Positions 47,532 to 57,903 of a stretch of DNA of 64,000 nt are shown here, piece after piece (positions within the stretch are counted from its first letter, which is position 1; each line of letters begins with the position of its first letter). This DNA is from Corynebacterium faecale. Lineage in GTDB: Bacteria > Actinomycetota > Actinomycetes > Mycobacteriales > Mycobacteriaceae. The DNA is taken from assembly GCF_030408735.1 (NCBI RefSeq), contig NZ_CP047204.1, positions 2,418,001-2,482,000 of the forward strand, written 5' to 3'. A program made the translations under genes and the position numbers. Under the pieces are notes generated by a model, which saw only the letters and a program-made list of their open reading frames with translations, did not search any database and was not told the origin of the DNA.

Positions 47532-49829
47532 TTACTCGACGACAGAGTTAGCGCCGACAGCGTGTCCGAAAGCATCAGGCAGGGTGTTGGTCCATGCTTC
47601 CTTGAGTTCGGAGACAGACACCTCCACTGCCACATCTGCACCACGCACAGCAATGACTCCGGAGTCATTGGTGCTACCCAGCCTGGTCACTGGGATGCCG
47701 AGTTCCTCAGCACGCTTGACCAGCTCTGCACCCTTGGCGGTTGCCACCACGATGCGGGAAGCCGATTCGGAGAACAGTGCGGTGAACAGATCCGCGTGCA
47801 CGTCTGCCACATCCAAATCCAGGCCCTTGCCGGCGTGGATTGCCAGCTCAGCCAGGGTCTGGCCGAGGCCGCCCTCAGAGAGGTCATGGGATGCGGAGAC
47901 CAGATCATCGGCTGCGGCTGGGACCAGAAGCTCACCCAGGCGCTGCTCATTGGCCAGGTCGATCTGAGGTGGCATGCCGTTTAGTCCGGCGCCGGACACC
48001 TGCTGCCAGATGGAGCCGCCGAACTCATCGAAGGTCTCACCCAGCAGGTACAGTTCCTGGTCCTCGGAAGGCAGGACATTACCGATGGTTTTCTCCACGT
48101 TGTCCAGCACACCGAGGACACCAACCACAGGGGTCGGCAGGATCGGGGTCTCGCCGGTCTGGTTGTAGAAGGAGACATTGCCGCCGGAGACAGGGATGGC
48201 CAGCTGCTTGGCACCATCAGCAAGTCCGTGGACTGCTTCCTTGAACTGCCACATCACGCCGGCGTTCTCTGGGGAGCCGAAGTTGAGGCAGTTGGTCACG
48301 GCCACTGGGCGGGCGCCGGTGGAAACCACGTTGCGGTAGGCCTCAGCCAGTGCAAGGCGGGCGCCGGTACGTGGCTCGAGGTAGGTGTAGCGACCGGAGG
48401 CATCAGCGGAGATGGACACACCGCGGTTGGTCTCTTCGTCGATACGCAAAACGCCAGCATTGGCGTTCTTCGCCTGAACGGTGTTGCCGCGGACATAGCG
48501 GTCATACTGCTCGGTGATGAAGGCACGGGAAGCCAGTGCCGGGGAGGACACGAGCTTGACCCAGGCGTTTTTGATGTCATCAGCAGCGGTGGGGCGCTCA
48601 AGATCGCCGAGGTTCTGCACCTCATCCTGGTGTGCAGGACGCTCGACAGGGCGGTTGTAGACAGGGCCCTCGTCGATGGTGGATGCGGGGGCATCGAGAA
48701 CAACTTCACCCTTGTGGACCACCAGGTAGCGGTCCTTCTCGTCGGTGACTTCGCCGATTTCTGCGCAGGTGACATCCCACTTGGCGCAGATTTCCTTGAA
48801 CTTGTCCACATTCTCCGGAGTGACCACAGCGCACATGCGCTCCTGGGACTCAGAGGCGAGGATCTCAGCTGCGGTCATCTTCTCAGCACGCAGTGGTACG
48901 GCGTCGAGGTTGACGCGCATGCCGCCATCGCCGGCTGCTGCCAGCTCAGAGGTGGCGCAGGCCAGTCCGCCACCACCGAGATCCTGGATGCCCACGACCA
49001 CGCCAGCCTGGTAGAGCTCGAGGCAGCACTCGATGAGTACCTTCTCAGCGAAGGGGTCGCCGACCTGGACGGCGGGAAGCTTGCGCTCCTCGCCTTCCTC
49101 GAAGTTGGCGGAACCGAGGACGGAGACACCACCGATGCCATCCAGTCCGGTGCGGGAACCAAAGAGCATGACCTTGTTGCCGGTGCCGGAGGCAAACGCC
49201 AGCTTCAGGTCATCCACCTTGAGGGTGCCCACGGCCAGGGCGTTGACCAGTGGGTTTCCTGCGTAGGAGTCATCGAAGACGGTCTCGCCGCCGATATTGG
49301 GCAGGCCGAGGCAGTTGCCGTAGTGGGAGATGCCACTGACAACACCGGGGAGAACACGCTGGGTGTCCGGGTTGTCAATGCCGCCAAAGCGGAGCTGATC
49401 CATCACGGCGATGGGACGTGCGCCCATGGCCATGATGTCGCGGACGATGCCACCGATACCGGTTGCGGCGCCCTGGTGTGGTTCCACGAAGGAAGGGCTG
49501 TTGTGGGATTCCACGCGGAAAGTGACGGCATTGCCGTCTCCGATGTCCACCACACCGGCGTTCTCACCGATGCCGGCGAGGATCTTCTCAGCCATCTCCG
49601 GGGTGGTGGTCTCACCGAAGTAACGGAGGTGAACCTTGGAGGACTTGTAGGAACAGTGCTCGGACCACATGACGGAGTAGACGGTCAGCTCGGCATCGGT
49701 CGGGCGACGGCCCAGGATCTCCTTGATGCGTGCGTACTCGTCATCTTTGAGGCCGAGTTCCGCATAGGGCTGCTCGAGATCAGGGTTCTCGGCTGCTGCC
49801 TCAACGGTGTCGTTGAAAATAGTGCTCAT
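47532..49829 (-). CDS. purL: Phosphoribosylformylglycinamidine synthase subunit PurL
   Basis: Large ATP-dependent subunit of FGAM synthase (fourth purine step), the small type that works with PurS and PurQ. 765 aa: [20 protein letters not shown] near 52, [20 protein letters not shown] near 105, [20 protein letters not shown] near 230 and a second AIR-synthase-like half ([20 protein letters not shown]). The ATG at 49829 lies 17 nt after purQ. Confidence 0.97.
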   Translation of the reverse strand: MSTIFNDTVEAAAENPDLEQPYAELGLKDDEYARIKEILGRRPTDAELTVYSVMWSEHCSYKSSKVHLRYFGETTTPEMAEKILAGIGENAGVVDIGDGNAVTFRVESHNSPSFVEPHQGAATGIGGIVRDIMAMGARPIAVMDQLRFGGIDNPDTQRVLPGVVSGISHYGNCLGLPNIGGETVFDDSYAGNPLVNALAVGTLKVDDLKLAFASGTGNKVMLFGSRTGLDGIGGVSVLGSANFEEGEERKLPAVQVGDPFAEKVLIECCLELYQAGVVVGIQDLGGGGLACATSELAAAGDGGMRVNLDAVPLRAEKMTAAEILASESQERMCAVVTPENVDKFKEICAKWDVTCAEIGEVTDEKDRYLVVHKGEVVLDAPASTIDEGPVYNRPVERPAHQDEVQNLGDLERPTAADDIKNAWVKLVSSPALASRAFITEQYDRYVRGNTVQAKNANAGVLRIDEETNRGVSISADASGRYTYLEPRTGARLALAEAYRNVVSTGARPVAVTNCLNFGSPENAGVMWQFKEAVHGLADGAKQLAIPVSGGNVSFYNQTGETPILPTPVVGVLGVLDNVEKTIGNVLPSEDQELYLLGETFDEFGGSIWQQVSGAGLNGMPPQIDLANEQRLGELLVPAAADDLVSASHDLSEGGLGQTLAELAIHAGKGLDLDVADVHADLFTALFSESASRIVVATAKGAELVKRAEELGIPVTRLGSTNDSGVIAVRGADVAVEVSVSELKEAWTNTLPDAFGHAVGANSVVE

Positions 49830-49846
49830 TGTTATCTCTGACTCCT

Positions 49847-50518
49847 TTAGGCCGCGATGGTGCCGATAGCGGACAGGAAGAGCTCAAGGCCGTCGACTGA
49901 CGGGCCGGTGAGCTTTTCCACGGCGTGCTCAGGGTGTGGCATGAGGCCGACGATACGTCCGGTCTCATTGGCGATGCCTGCAATTCCATTGATGGAACCG
50001 TTGAAGTTGTCCGTGTAGCGGAAGACCACACGGCCTTCCTCTTCGAGCATGGTGATGGTGTCTGGTTCCGCCTGGAAACGGCCTTCGCCGTGCTTGGCGG
50101 GAACCATGATCTTCTGGCCCTGCTCGAGGCTGTTGGTCCAGACTGTGTTGTTGTTAGCCACTTCCAGGTAGGTGTCCACGCAGTGGAAGTGCAGGCCCTG
50201 GTTGCGGGTGAGTGCACCGGGGAGCAGGCGGGCTTCGGTGAGGATCTGGAAACCATTGCAGATTCCCAGCACCGGCATACCCTTGCCGGCTGCCTCTACG
50301 ACAGACTGCATGACAGGTGCCAGTGCGGAGATGGCACCGGTGCGGAGGTAGTCCCCGTAGGAGAAACCACCGGGGACCACCACGGCGTCAACACTTTTAA
50401 GGTCCTCATCGGCGTGCCAGAGGCTGACGGGCTCGGCACCTGCGATGCGCACTGCACGGAGGGCATCTACATCATCGAGCGTTCCGGGGAAGGTGATCAC
50501 ACCAATTTTGGCGCTCAC
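49847..50518 (-). CDS. purQ: Phosphoribosylformylglycinamidine synthase subunit PurQ
   Basis: Class I glutaminase that feeds ammonia to PurL. 223 aa: start [19 protein letters not shown], nucleophile Cys in [14 protein letters not shown] near 88, and His-Glu pair in [11 protein letters not shown] near 195. Its ATG overlaps the purS stop by 4 nt (ATGA), showing translational coupling. Confidence 0.97.
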   Translation of the reverse strand: MSAKIGVITFPGTLDDVDALRAVRIAGAEPVSLWHADEDLKSVDAVVVPGGFSYGDYLRTGAISALAPVMQSVVEAAGKGMPVLGICNGFQILTEARLLPGALTRNQGLHFHCVDTYLEVANNNTVWTNSLEQGQKIMVPAKHGEGRFQAEPDTITMLEEEGRVVFRYTDNFNGSINGIAGIANETGRIVGLMPHPEHAVEKLTGPSVDGLELFLSAIGTIAA

Positions 50519-50760
50519 TTGGTGACCTCGACTCCCACCACATCGAAATCTTCGATGACGGTGTTGGCGAGAAGGGTTTTGGCGATCTTCTCCAGATCTG
50601 CGGTGGAGACGGAATCATCGACCTCCAGCTCAAAACGCTTCCCCTGACGGACATCGGAGACACCGGATACTCCGATGCGTCCCAGGGCGCGGTGGACCGC
50701 CTGTCCCTGAGGATCCAGAATCTCAGCCTTCGGCATGACATTGACAACTACACGGGCCAC
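50515..50760 (-). CDS. purS: Phosphoribosylformylglycinamidine synthase subunit PurS
   Basis: Small subunit that bridges PurL and PurQ. 81 aa, full length: [40 protein letters not shown] and the C-terminal beta strand [11 protein letters not shown]. First gene of purS-purQ-purL. The family start fixes the codon at 50760. Confidence 0.95.
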   Translation of the reverse strand: MARVVVNVMPKAEILDPQGQAVHRALGRIGVSGVSDVRQGKRFELEVDDSVSTADLEKIAKTLLANTVIEDFDVVGVEVTK

Positions 50761-50847
50761 GGTATTTTCCCTAACTCAAGCAATGGGGGCGACAATGTTT
50801 TACGTGCACAAGTGTATCGCCTGATCCCGCTACAACCTAGCCAGGTA

Positions 50848-51327
50848 CTACACAGGGAGATTGGCCTCAATCACCGAGGTGATCTCGTCGTCCTCGGGAT
50901 CCACACGCGGACCGAATCGGGCAATAATCTCACCATTGGTGTTGACGAGGAACTTCTCAAAATTCCACTCAATATCCCCCTTCCCGTCAAAACCTTTCAG
51001 TTCTGTGTACAGGGGGTGTTCATTTTCACCATTCACATCTGTCTTCGCCAGCAGCGGGAACGTCACACCGAACTCATCCTGCGCGAAAGAACAGATCTGC
51101 GCGTCAGTGCCCGGCTCCTGCCCCATGAACTGGTTGCAGGGCACACCGAGGACAAAAAATCCGCGATCCTGGTAGTCCTCGAAGAGTCTCTGCAGGCCCT
51201 CATATTGCGGGGTCAGACCGCAGCGGGATGCCACGTTGACCACCATCACCAGATGGCCTGCCCAGTCAGCCATGGTGGTGTCAGTTCCGTCAGTGAGGGT
51301 CACGGGGATGTCATGAAGTGAAGTCAT
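50848..51327 (-). CDS. Glutathione peroxidase-family thiol peroxidase
   Basis: Cytoplasmic peroxidase, 159 aa, with Cys not selenocysteine. Peroxidatic Cys36 in VVNVASRCGLTPQYEGL, the second Cys in LGVPCNQFMGQEPG near 65 and the catalytic Trp in IEWNFEKFLVN. In corynebacteria such enzymes are reduced by thioredoxin or mycoredoxin rather than glutathione. The ATG at 51327 lies 7 nt after TAGGGT, so probably leaderless; an extension to 51399 is unsupported. Confidence 0.9.
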   Translation of the reverse strand: MTSLHDIPVTLTDGTDTTMADWAGHLVMVVNVASRCGLTPQYEGLQRLFEDYQDRGFFVLGVPCNQFMGQEPGTDAQICSFAQDEFGVTFPLLAKTDVNGENEHPLYTELKGFDGKGDIEWNFEKFLVNTNGEIIARFGPRVDPEDDEITSVIEANLPV

Positions 51328-51487
51328 GTCCTCCACCCTAGCGCTGGCAAGCTGACATCCACATGAATTTTCACACCTCCGCAGGTGAACTCCCAGCATG
51401 AGCGGAACTGCTCATCAGCGGGGACACATAATCCAGGGTAAAGGATAAGGGTTGTACCCACCTCCGTTCTACTCAAAGGTCATGTGA

Positions 51488-54049
51488 ATGAAGCACCTCC
51501 CCGCGCGCACACTGGCGATCGTCCTCGCCGGCGTTACTGCAACCAGCCTGGTTGTGGCCCCCAACGCAGCTGCAGCCCCGGACAGTTCCCTCCCCGTCAT
51601 CTCTGAGGTCTACGGAGGTGGCGGCAACAGCGGTGCCCTCTACTCCCATGATTTCGTGGAACTGTTCAACCCCACGTCCGAGGATGTCGATCTTGACGGC
51701 TGGGCCGTCCAGTACTTCTCGGCCAACGGTAATCTTGGCAACACCACGGCGCTCACCGGCACCATCCCAGCGGGCGGCCATTTTCTGATCCAGCAGAACC
51801 CCGGATCAAACACGAGCCTTCCTGCCCTCCCCACACCGGATGTGGTCGGCAACGCCAACATGTCCGGCTCCCAGGGGTCCGTGAAGCTTGTCGACGACGC
51901 CGCCACCCGGGTGGACCTGGTTGGCTGGGGCGGTGCCACCCTCTTTGAGGGTGCAGCAGCCCCGGGCACCACCAACGCAACCTCCGCGCAGCGCGTCAAC
52001 AACCTGGACACCGACAACAACTCCGTTGATTTCATCGTTGACGCCCCGACTCCGATGGCTTTAGTGCAGGAGGATCCGGTAATCCCTGCCGATCCTGTTT
52101 CCCTCACCATCGCAGACATCCAGGGCACCGGTGCTGCCACTCCGGTAGCCGGCCAGATTGTCACCACCGAAGGTGTGGTCACGGCTGTTTATGCAGAAGG
52201 TGGCTTCAACGGCTACTACCTGCAGACACCGGGCACCGGTACCGAGTTGAAGCAGGCCGGTGATGCCTCCGACGCCATCTTCGTTTATGTCGGTTCCGCC
52301 GGACCGTTCCCGGAGATCGGTGCCTCCCTCACTGTCACCGGGACCGCATCTGAGCACTTTGGTCTGACCCAGCTCGGCAGCTCCTCCTTCGTTGAGGCCA
52401 CAGAGCCTTTCGCGGCGGTCACTCCCGTTGCCATCGACACCATGCCAGCCGGTGATGATATCCGCGAGGCCTATGAGGGCATGCTGGTTCAGCCCACCGG
52501 CGCTTATACCGTCACCAATAACTACGCTCTCAACACCTTCGGTGAGATCGGACTGGCTGCCGGCACCGGGGCCTATATGCAGTCGACTGAGGTTGAGCTT
52601 CCGGGACAGGACGCGCTCGATTTCGAAGCCATGCAGGCTGCCGAACTGGTCACCTTGGACGATGGTCGCTCCGGAAACTACACACGCGGTGACAACACCA
52701 CCCCGATGCCGTGGATCGTGCAGGATGGCAGCACCGTTAAATCCATCCGCACCGGCGATCAGGTTGATTTCCAGTCTCCGGTCATCTTTGATTACCGCTT
52801 TGATCTCTGGAAGTTCCAACCCACCCTGCCCGTCTCCGGTGACACCGCGGGTGCAGCTTTGCCGATCACCTGGGAGGATTCCCGGGCTGAGGCACTCGCG
52901 GCCATCAACAATGTTGACGGTGAATTCCACATCGCCAGCTTCAACGTCCTCAACTACTTCACCTCCCTGGGTGAAAATGAAGAAGGCTGCAGCGCTTATA
53001 CCGATATCAACGGCAACCCGGTCACTGCGAATTACTGTGATGTGCGTGGTGCCTACAGCCAGCAGGCCTTCGAGGATCAGCAATCCAAGGTTGTCGCCGC
53101 CATCAACAAGCTTGATGTTGATGTCCTCGGTCTGGAGGAAATCGAAAACACCTTCACCGTGACCGGTGATGTCACCCGCCGCGACGAGGCACTGAACAAG
53201 CTTGTGAGCGCACTGAACACCGCCGCCGGCAACGACCGCTGGGCAGCTGTCGAATCCCCCGCCACACTGGGCACCGATGAGGACTTCATCCGGGTGGCAT
53301 TCATCTACGATCAGACCACGGTGAAGCCTGTCGGAGAATCCCGCATTTTCGACGATGCTGCGTTCACCGGCACTGCACGTCAGCCACTGGCGCAGGAGTT
53401 CCAGCCACTGGATGAATCACTCGATTCCTTCGTCGGCATTGTTAACCACTTCAAGTCCAAGGGCTCGGTTGCCAACAACGATGTGGACACGGGTGACGGT
53501 CAGGGCAACAACGCACAGCTGCGCGTAAGTCAGTCCGAGGCTCTTCTGGCCCACCTGGAGGCTCAGGCTGACTGGGCTGATAAGCCAGTATTCATCCTCG
53601 GCGATACCAATGCCTACACCCGCGAAGACGCCATGAATACCCTGTATGAGGGTGGTTTCACCAACATTGTCACCGAGTACGACGCCGGTACCACCTACCA
53701 GTTCTCCGGCCGCCTCGGCTCCCTCGACCATGCTCTGGGCAATGACCTGGCGATGGATCTGGTTGTTGACGCCGAGGTCTGGGATATCAATGCTGATGAA
53801 TCCATCGCCTTCGAGTACTCCCGCCGCCTGAACAACATCGTTGATGTCTTCGAGGCGGACAATGTGTTCCGTTCCTCCGACCATGATCCGATCAAGGTCG
53901 GCTTCAACCTCAGCCCTGATGAAGAGCCTGCTTCTTCTGGAAGCTCCGCCGGAGTGACCATCGGTCTCATTGTCGCACTGCTGGGCTCCCTCGCCCTGGT
54001 GCTGCCGTGGATCATGGAACTGCCGATGGTGAAGGCCTTCTTCAAGTAA
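51488..54049 (+). CDS. nucH: Secreted multidomain nuclease (NucH/ExeM type)
   Basis: Extracellular endo-/exonuclease, 853 aa. Sec signal MKHLPARTLAIVLAGVTATS ending PNAAAA; lamin-tail domain (about 35-170, VISEVYGGGGNSGALYSHDF, VELFNP); an OB-like domain; then an endonuclease/exonuclease/phosphatase domain (about 480-805) with FHIASFNVLNYFTS, LGLEEIEN, GIVNHFKSKG, FILGDTNAYTRED and the final SSDHDPI. A C-terminal membrane helix (GVTIGLIVALLGSLALVLPW) tethers it. In C. glutamicum nucH belongs to the Pho regulon, which fits scavenging phosphate from DNA; a GTTCACC motif lies upstream at about 51384. Confidence 0.88.
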   Translation: MKHLPARTLAIVLAGVTATSLVVAPNAAAAPDSSLPVISEVYGGGGNSGALYSHDFVELFNPTSEDVDLDGWAVQYFSANGNLGNTTALTGTIPAGGHFLIQQNPGSNTSLPALPTPDVVGNANMSGSQGSVKLVDDAATRVDLVGWGGATLFEGAAAPGTTNATSAQRVNNLDTDNNSVDFIVDAPTPMALVQEDPVIPADPVSLTIADIQGTGAATPVAGQIVTTEGVVTAVYAEGGFNGYYLQTPGTGTELKQAGDASDAIFVYVGSAGPFPEIGASLTVTGTASEHFGLTQLGSSSFVEATEPFAAVTPVAIDTMPAGDDIREAYEGMLVQPTGAYTVTNNYALNTFGEIGLAAGTGAYMQSTEVELPGQDALDFEAMQAAELVTLDDGRSGNYTRGDNTTPMPWIVQDGSTVKSIRTGDQVDFQSPVIFDYRFDLWKFQPTLPVSGDTAGAALPITWEDSRAEALAAINNVDGEFHIASFNVLNYFTSLGENEEGCSAYTDINGNPVTANYCDVRGAYSQQAFEDQQSKVVAAINKLDVDVLGLEEIENTFTVTGDVTRRDEALNKLVSALNTAAGNDRWAAVESPATLGTDEDFIRVAFIYDQTTVKPVGESRIFDDAAFTGTARQPLAQEFQPLDESLDSFVGIVNHFKSKGSVANNDVDTGDGQGNNAQLRVSQSEALLAHLEAQADWADKPVFILGDTNAYTREDAMNTLYEGGFTNIVTEYDAGTTYQFSGRLGSLDHALGNDLAMDLVVDAEVWDINADESIAFEYSRRLNNIVDVFEADNVFRSSDHDPIKVGFNLSPDEEPASSGSSAGVTIGLIVALLGSLALVLPWIMELPMVKAFFK

Positions 54050-54051
54050 AT

Positions 54052-54732
54052 CTAAGGAAGCGCCGTCATATACGAGCGTGGCTGCGCACCTTGTTCGAGT
54101 GCTGCAACCGCGGTGGCCCGGAAATCCCGGGCCACCTTGGGATTCACCAGGTTTCTCCCCGACACTGACAATCGGATGGTGTTTCCCCTGGAAGCCCCAC
54201 GCGTGGCTGCGTTGAGCACATTCCTCCGCCACCATTTCGCGGCACCGAACCCCTCACCCACGGAGAGGTTCCTGCACTGCAGGAACTCACCGGTGCGGAG
54301 ATCATGAAGTCCCCGGCTTGATGCAGACACTTTGAAATCAAACTCAGGCAGGACATCGGCGGTACCCTCCGACATGCGCCACCGCGGTGGGGCGAAAACT
54401 GAGAAGGTGAATCCGATCTGCTCCATCTGACGGATGGCACCGGTGAGTCGAAGCCTCGCCTCGTGTGTCTCCAGGGTGGCGAATTCGGAACGCCTGCCCT
54501 GGACCGGCTGGTCGAAGCCGTTGAGGATGAGCTCACGGCCGCCGTCGAGTTGCTTCTCCAACCAGGCCCGGGTCTGTTTATCCCGGGACAGGCGCCAGTC
54601 ACCGTCAATATGCGGTGCGACGAGTAGAGAGACCTCGATGCCCTCGGATCCCAGGTCTTTCACCAGGGCATCCGCAGCTTTCCGGGTCTGGTCAAAAATG
54701 CTGGAAACTGAAACAAGCAAACGGCCGGACAT
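54052..54732 (-). CDS. DUF2334 polysaccharide-deacetylase-like protein
   Basis: A 226-aa protein of the DUF2334 group (deacetylase-like barrel): LLVSVSSIFDQTRKAADALV, then VSLLVAPHIDGDWRLSRDKQ and ELILNGFDQPVQGRRSEF, ending RNTIRLSV-like SVSGRNLVNPKVARDFRATA. His/Asp positions of metal-dependent deacetylases are only partly present, so activity is uncertain. The ATG at 54732 lies inside one arm of a 15-bp inverted repeat and has no ribosome-binding site; GACAAT 6 nt upstream may be a -10. It converges with nucH at 2 bp. Confidence 0.7.
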   Translation of the reverse strand: MSGRLLVSVSSIFDQTRKAADALVKDLGSEGIEVSLLVAPHIDGDWRLSRDKQTRAWLEKQLDGGRELILNGFDQPVQGRRSEFATLETHEARLRLTGAIRQMEQIGFTFSVFAPPRWRMSEGTADVLPEFDFKVSASSRGLHDLRTGEFLQCRNLSVGEGFGAAKWWRRNVLNAATRGASRGNTIRLSVSGRNLVNPKVARDFRATAVAALEQGAQPRSYMTALP

Positions 54733-54760
54733 GTGGAGATTGTCCCATGTCCGGCCGTTT
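54719..54760 (-). terminator. Perfect 15-bp inverted repeat covering a start codon
   Basis: AAACGGCCGGACATG (54719-54733) and CATGTCCGGCCGTTT (54746-54760) pair perfectly with a 12-nt loop. It follows ptrB by 19 nt and on the minus strand is trailed by GCTTGTTTC, so it can terminate ptrB. One arm contains the ATG of the DUF2334 gene, so the structure would also hide that start in any read-through mRNA. Confidence 0.65.
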
Positions 54761-54778
54761 CCGTCCTGTCGAACAGGA

Positions 54779-56890
54779 TTATTCAGTCACACCAGCCGCC
54801 TGATTCACCAACCAGGCATATTCGAAGGCGGTCTGACGCCACTTCTCATAACGCCCTGACACACCACCGTGGCCGGCGGACATCTCCGTCTTCAAAAGGA
54901 ACTCGCCACCGGTGGCGGTTGCCCGGAGGCGCGCAATCCACTTGGCGGGTTCGACATAGAGCACGCGGGTGTCATTGAGTGAGGTGACGGCCAGGATATT
55001 CGGGTAGCGCTTGGCCTCCACATTTTCATAGGGAGCGTAGGACGCCATGTAGTCGTAGACCTCCCGGTCATGCAGCGGGTCACCCCACTCATCCCACTCG
55101 ATGACGGTCAGGGGCAGCTCCGGCATGAGCATGGAGGTCAGGGGATCCACGAAGGGAACCACCGCTTCAATCGCCTTGAAACGGTCCGGTGCCATGTTCG
55201 CGATCGCACCCATGAGCATGCCACCGGCGGATCCTCCCTCGGCGACCAGACGGTCTGGAGAGGTGATGCCCTGTTCGATCAGTGCATCGGCGACATCAAT
55301 GAAGTCAGTGAAGGTGTTCTTCTTGGTGAGCATCTTGCCGTTGTCGTACCAGCCGCGGCCCATCTCGCCACCACCACGGACATGGGCGATGGCGAAGACC
55401 ATCCCGCGGTCCAGCAGGGAGAGACGAGCCACCGAGAATCCCGGATCGATGGAGGCCTCATAGGAGCCGTAGCCGTACAGCAGGGTCGGGACATTCTTCA
55501 GGTCCAGATCCGCGCGGTGCACCAGGGATACAGGCACCTGTGCTCCGTCACGGGCCGTCACCCATAAACGGGAGGCGGTGTAATCCTCACGGTTATAACC
55601 TCCCAGGACTTCCTGCTGCTTGAGCAGGACACGCTCACCGGTGGCGATCCAATAATCAAACAGCTGGCCCGGGGTGGTGAAGGAACCATAGCTGATGCGG
55701 ATCACCGGGGCATCCCATTCAGGGTTGCCCGAGGAAGCGACCGTATACAGTTCTTCGTCGAACTCGAGTTCCCGGAAGGCGGTGAAGCCTGCGTCGGCAA
55801 GCGTCATCACCGCAATGCGGCCAATGGCGCCGGACCGGTAGCCGATGGTCAGATGGTCGCGGAAGGCGTCAACGCCTTCGATGCGCACATCGTCGCGGTG
55901 CGCGACCAGCATCTCCAGTTCAGAAAGCGAGGTCAGGGCGCCGACGGGCGCATGACCGACCGCGAAGTTAGGGCCGGTTTTATTGTGGACGACCAACCAG
56001 GTGTCATGGCCAGCGATGACCGCATGGTCGACGTCATATTCCACACCCTCCTCGCGGGGGATGAGAACAACCGGGTCAGTCTCCGGCTCGTCATAGGGGA
56101 TGTACTGGACCTCAGAGGTCACCTTGGATGCGGAACCCAGGAGGATGAACTTGTCTGAGCGGGTGGTTCCGATCCATGCGGAATAGCGCTCATCAGCCTC
56201 GTGGTAGACCAGCACATCGTCCTCGACCGGAGTGCCGATCCGGTGGCGCCAGATGGTGTCGGGGCGCCAGGCATCATCAACCCGCTGGTAGAAGAGGTAA
56301 TCCTCACCCACCCAGGTGGAGCCGTAGAAGATGCCGGTGAGGGCGTCGGTGAGGTGCTCCCCGGTGGTCAGATCCTTGATGCGCAGGGTGAAGCGCTCAT
56401 CACCGGTGATGTCGGTGGAGTAGGCCAGGTAGCGTCCCGAGGGAGACACCGAGGAGGTGCCCAGGGAGAAGAACTCATGTCCCTCGGCGAGTTCATTAGC
56501 GTCGAGGAACACCTCCTCATTCGCACCGGGTTCCACGGGGATCTCCGGGGCCACCCAGGGTTCATCACCGACGGGCATGCGGCAGAAGATGCCGTAGCTC
56601 TTGCCTTCCTCGGTGCGTCCGAAGTACCAGTGGTCACCGCGGCGAACCGGAACCGACATGTCGGTTTCCTTCACGCGTGACTTGATCTCACCGTAGATGT
56701 TGTCGCGCAACTGCGTCAGATGCTCAGTCTGCGCCTCGGTGTAGGCGTTCTCCGCTTCCAGGTAATCCAGGGTGTCCCGGGATTCTTTATCTCGGAGCCA
56801 TTCGTACTCATCCACGAAGTCATATCCGTGGTGGGTTCGGGTGACGGGTCGGACAGTGGCAATGGGAGGATTGGGGCGTTCAAAAGACAT
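54779..56890 (-). CDS. ptrB: Oligopeptidase B (S9 family)
   Basis: Cytoplasmic serine oligopeptidase cutting after basic residues in short peptides. 703 aa: N-terminal seven-bladed propeller (about 75-420), then the alpha/beta-hydrolase domain with the nucleophile Ser in VAEGGSAGGMLMGAIANMAP near 535, Asp in SLNDTRVLYVEPAKW and His in SAGHGGVSGRYEKW. The ATG at 56890 gives MSFERPNPPIATVRPV. No signal peptide. It lies between purC and the DUF2334 gene on the same strand. Confidence 0.92.
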   Translation of the reverse strand: MSFERPNPPIATVRPVTRTHHGYDFVDEYEWLRDKESRDTLDYLEAENAYTEAQTEHLTQLRDNIYGEIKSRVKETDMSVPVRRGDHWYFGRTEEGKSYGIFCRMPVGDEPWVAPEIPVEPGANEEVFLDANELAEGHEFFSLGTSSVSPSGRYLAYSTDITGDERFTLRIKDLTTGEHLTDALTGIFYGSTWVGEDYLFYQRVDDAWRPDTIWRHRIGTPVEDDVLVYHEADERYSAWIGTTRSDKFILLGSASKVTSEVQYIPYDEPETDPVVLIPREEGVEYDVDHAVIAGHDTWLVVHNKTGPNFAVGHAPVGALTSLSELEMLVAHRDDVRIEGVDAFRDHLTIGYRSGAIGRIAVMTLADAGFTAFRELEFDEELYTVASSGNPEWDAPVIRISYGSFTTPGQLFDYWIATGERVLLKQQEVLGGYNREDYTASRLWVTARDGAQVPVSLVHRADLDLKNVPTLLYGYGSYEASIDPGFSVARLSLLDRGMVFAIAHVRGGGEMGRGWYDNGKMLTKKNTFTDFIDVADALIEQGITSPDRLVAEGGSAGGMLMGAIANMAPDRFKAIEAVVPFVDPLTSMLMPELPLTVIEWDEWGDPLHDREVYDYMASYAPYENVEAKRYPNILAVTSLNDTRVLYVEPAKWIARLRATATGGEFLLKTEMSAGHGGVSGRYEKWRQTAFEYAWLVNQAAGVTE

Positions 56891-56913
56891 AAGCCCTCAT
56901 CCTAGTCCCCGTG

Positions 56914-57807
56914 CTAGACGCAGGACCCGATCCAGTCGGAGAACTTCTTACCGGAGATCAGCTCATAGGCTTCGATATAGCGTTCACGGGTCGCCTCGAC
57001 CACGGAACCGGGCAGTGCAGGTGGCTGGGCTCCACTGTTTTTATCCCACCCTGACTTAGGGCCGGTCAACCAGTTGCGTACAAACTGCTTGTCAAAGGAC
57101 GGCTGGACATGACCGGCCTCATACCCGTCTGCAGGCCAGTAGCGGGAGGAATCCGGGGTGAGTACCTCATCGCCGAGGACAAGCTCACCGTTGGCATCGA
57201 TGCCGAACTCGAATTTGGTATCTGCGAGGATGACGCCACGTTCAAGGGCCACCTCGGCGGCGCGGGTGTAGATGGCGATGGATGCATCACGCAGCTGGTT
57301 CGCCCGGGCTTCGCCCAGTCGCTCCTCCACCACATCGAAGGAGACATTGATGTCGTGGTCGCCCACATCGGCCTTGGTGGCCGGAGTGAAGATCGGTTCG
57401 GGGAGACGGGAGGATTCCACCAGTCCCTCCGGCAGCTCAATCCCGCAGACGGTTCCTGACTGCTTGTACTCCTCCAGGCCGGAACCTGTGAGGTAACCGC
57501 GGACAACACATTCGAAGGGCATCATGGTGAGCTTGGTGCAGACCATGGAACGTCCGAGCACCTCTTCCGGGATGCGGGGATCATCGATGGAACCGGAGAG
57601 ATGGTTCGGGAAATCGATGGTGTCGAAGAAGAACTGGCTCATCGCGGTGAGTACCCGGCCCTTGTCCGGAATCTCGGTGTCCAGGATGAAGTCATAGGCG
57701 GAAATTCGATCAGAGGCGACCATGAGGATGTTGTGCTCATCGATCTCATAGATCTCACGGACCTTACCGGCGGAAAGGTGATTGTACTGGGAGAGTTCAG
57801 GACGCAT
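56914..57807 (-). CDS. purC: SAICAR synthase
   Basis: Joins CAIR and aspartate with ATP (eighth purine step). 297 aa: [20 protein letters not shown] near 10, [20 protein letters not shown], the substrate loop [20 protein letters not shown] near 95 and [20 protein letters not shown] with the catalytic Asp. The ATG at 57807 lies 8 nt after TAGACT and matches the family start; an upstream GTG at 57828 is possible. Fungal-like length (about 300 aa), normal in actinobacteria. Confidence 0.95.
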   Translation of the reverse strand: MRPELSQYNHLSAGKVREIYEIDEHNILMVASDRISAYDFILDTEIPDKGRVLTAMSQFFFDTIDFPNHLSGSIDDPRIPEEVLGRSMVCTKLTMMPFECVVRGYLTGSGLEEYKQSGTVCGIELPEGLVESSRLPEPIFTPATKADVGDHDINVSFDVVEERLGEARANQLRDASIAIYTRAAEVALERGVILADTKFEFGIDANGELVLGDEVLTPDSSRYWPADGYEAGHVQPSFDKQFVRNWLTGPKSGWDKNSGAQPPALPGSVVEATRERYIEAYELISGKKFSDWIGSCV

Positions 57808-57842
57808 GCTATCGAAGTCTAGACCCACCGGGGGAAGAGATG

Positions 57843-57876
57843 AAAAAAGGGCACCCCGGGAAGGGTGCCCTTTTTA
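57843..57876. terminator. Strong bidirectional terminator between the small-peptide gene and purC
   Basis: AAAAAAGGGCACCC (57843-57856) and GGGTGCCCTTTTT (57863-57875) form a stem with A- and T-tracts on both sides and a 6-nt loop. On the minus strand it lies 28 nt past the stop of the 42-aa gene and before the purC promoter. Confidence 0.9.
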
Positions 57877-57903
57877 AAGTGTCCGGTTAAGGACTGCTCC
57901 TAT

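Noticed and set aside
48228..49841. A 537-codon open frame opposite purL
   Set aside because: Same reason: antisense to purL, low-complexity Gly/Val/His-rich product, no ribosome-binding site.
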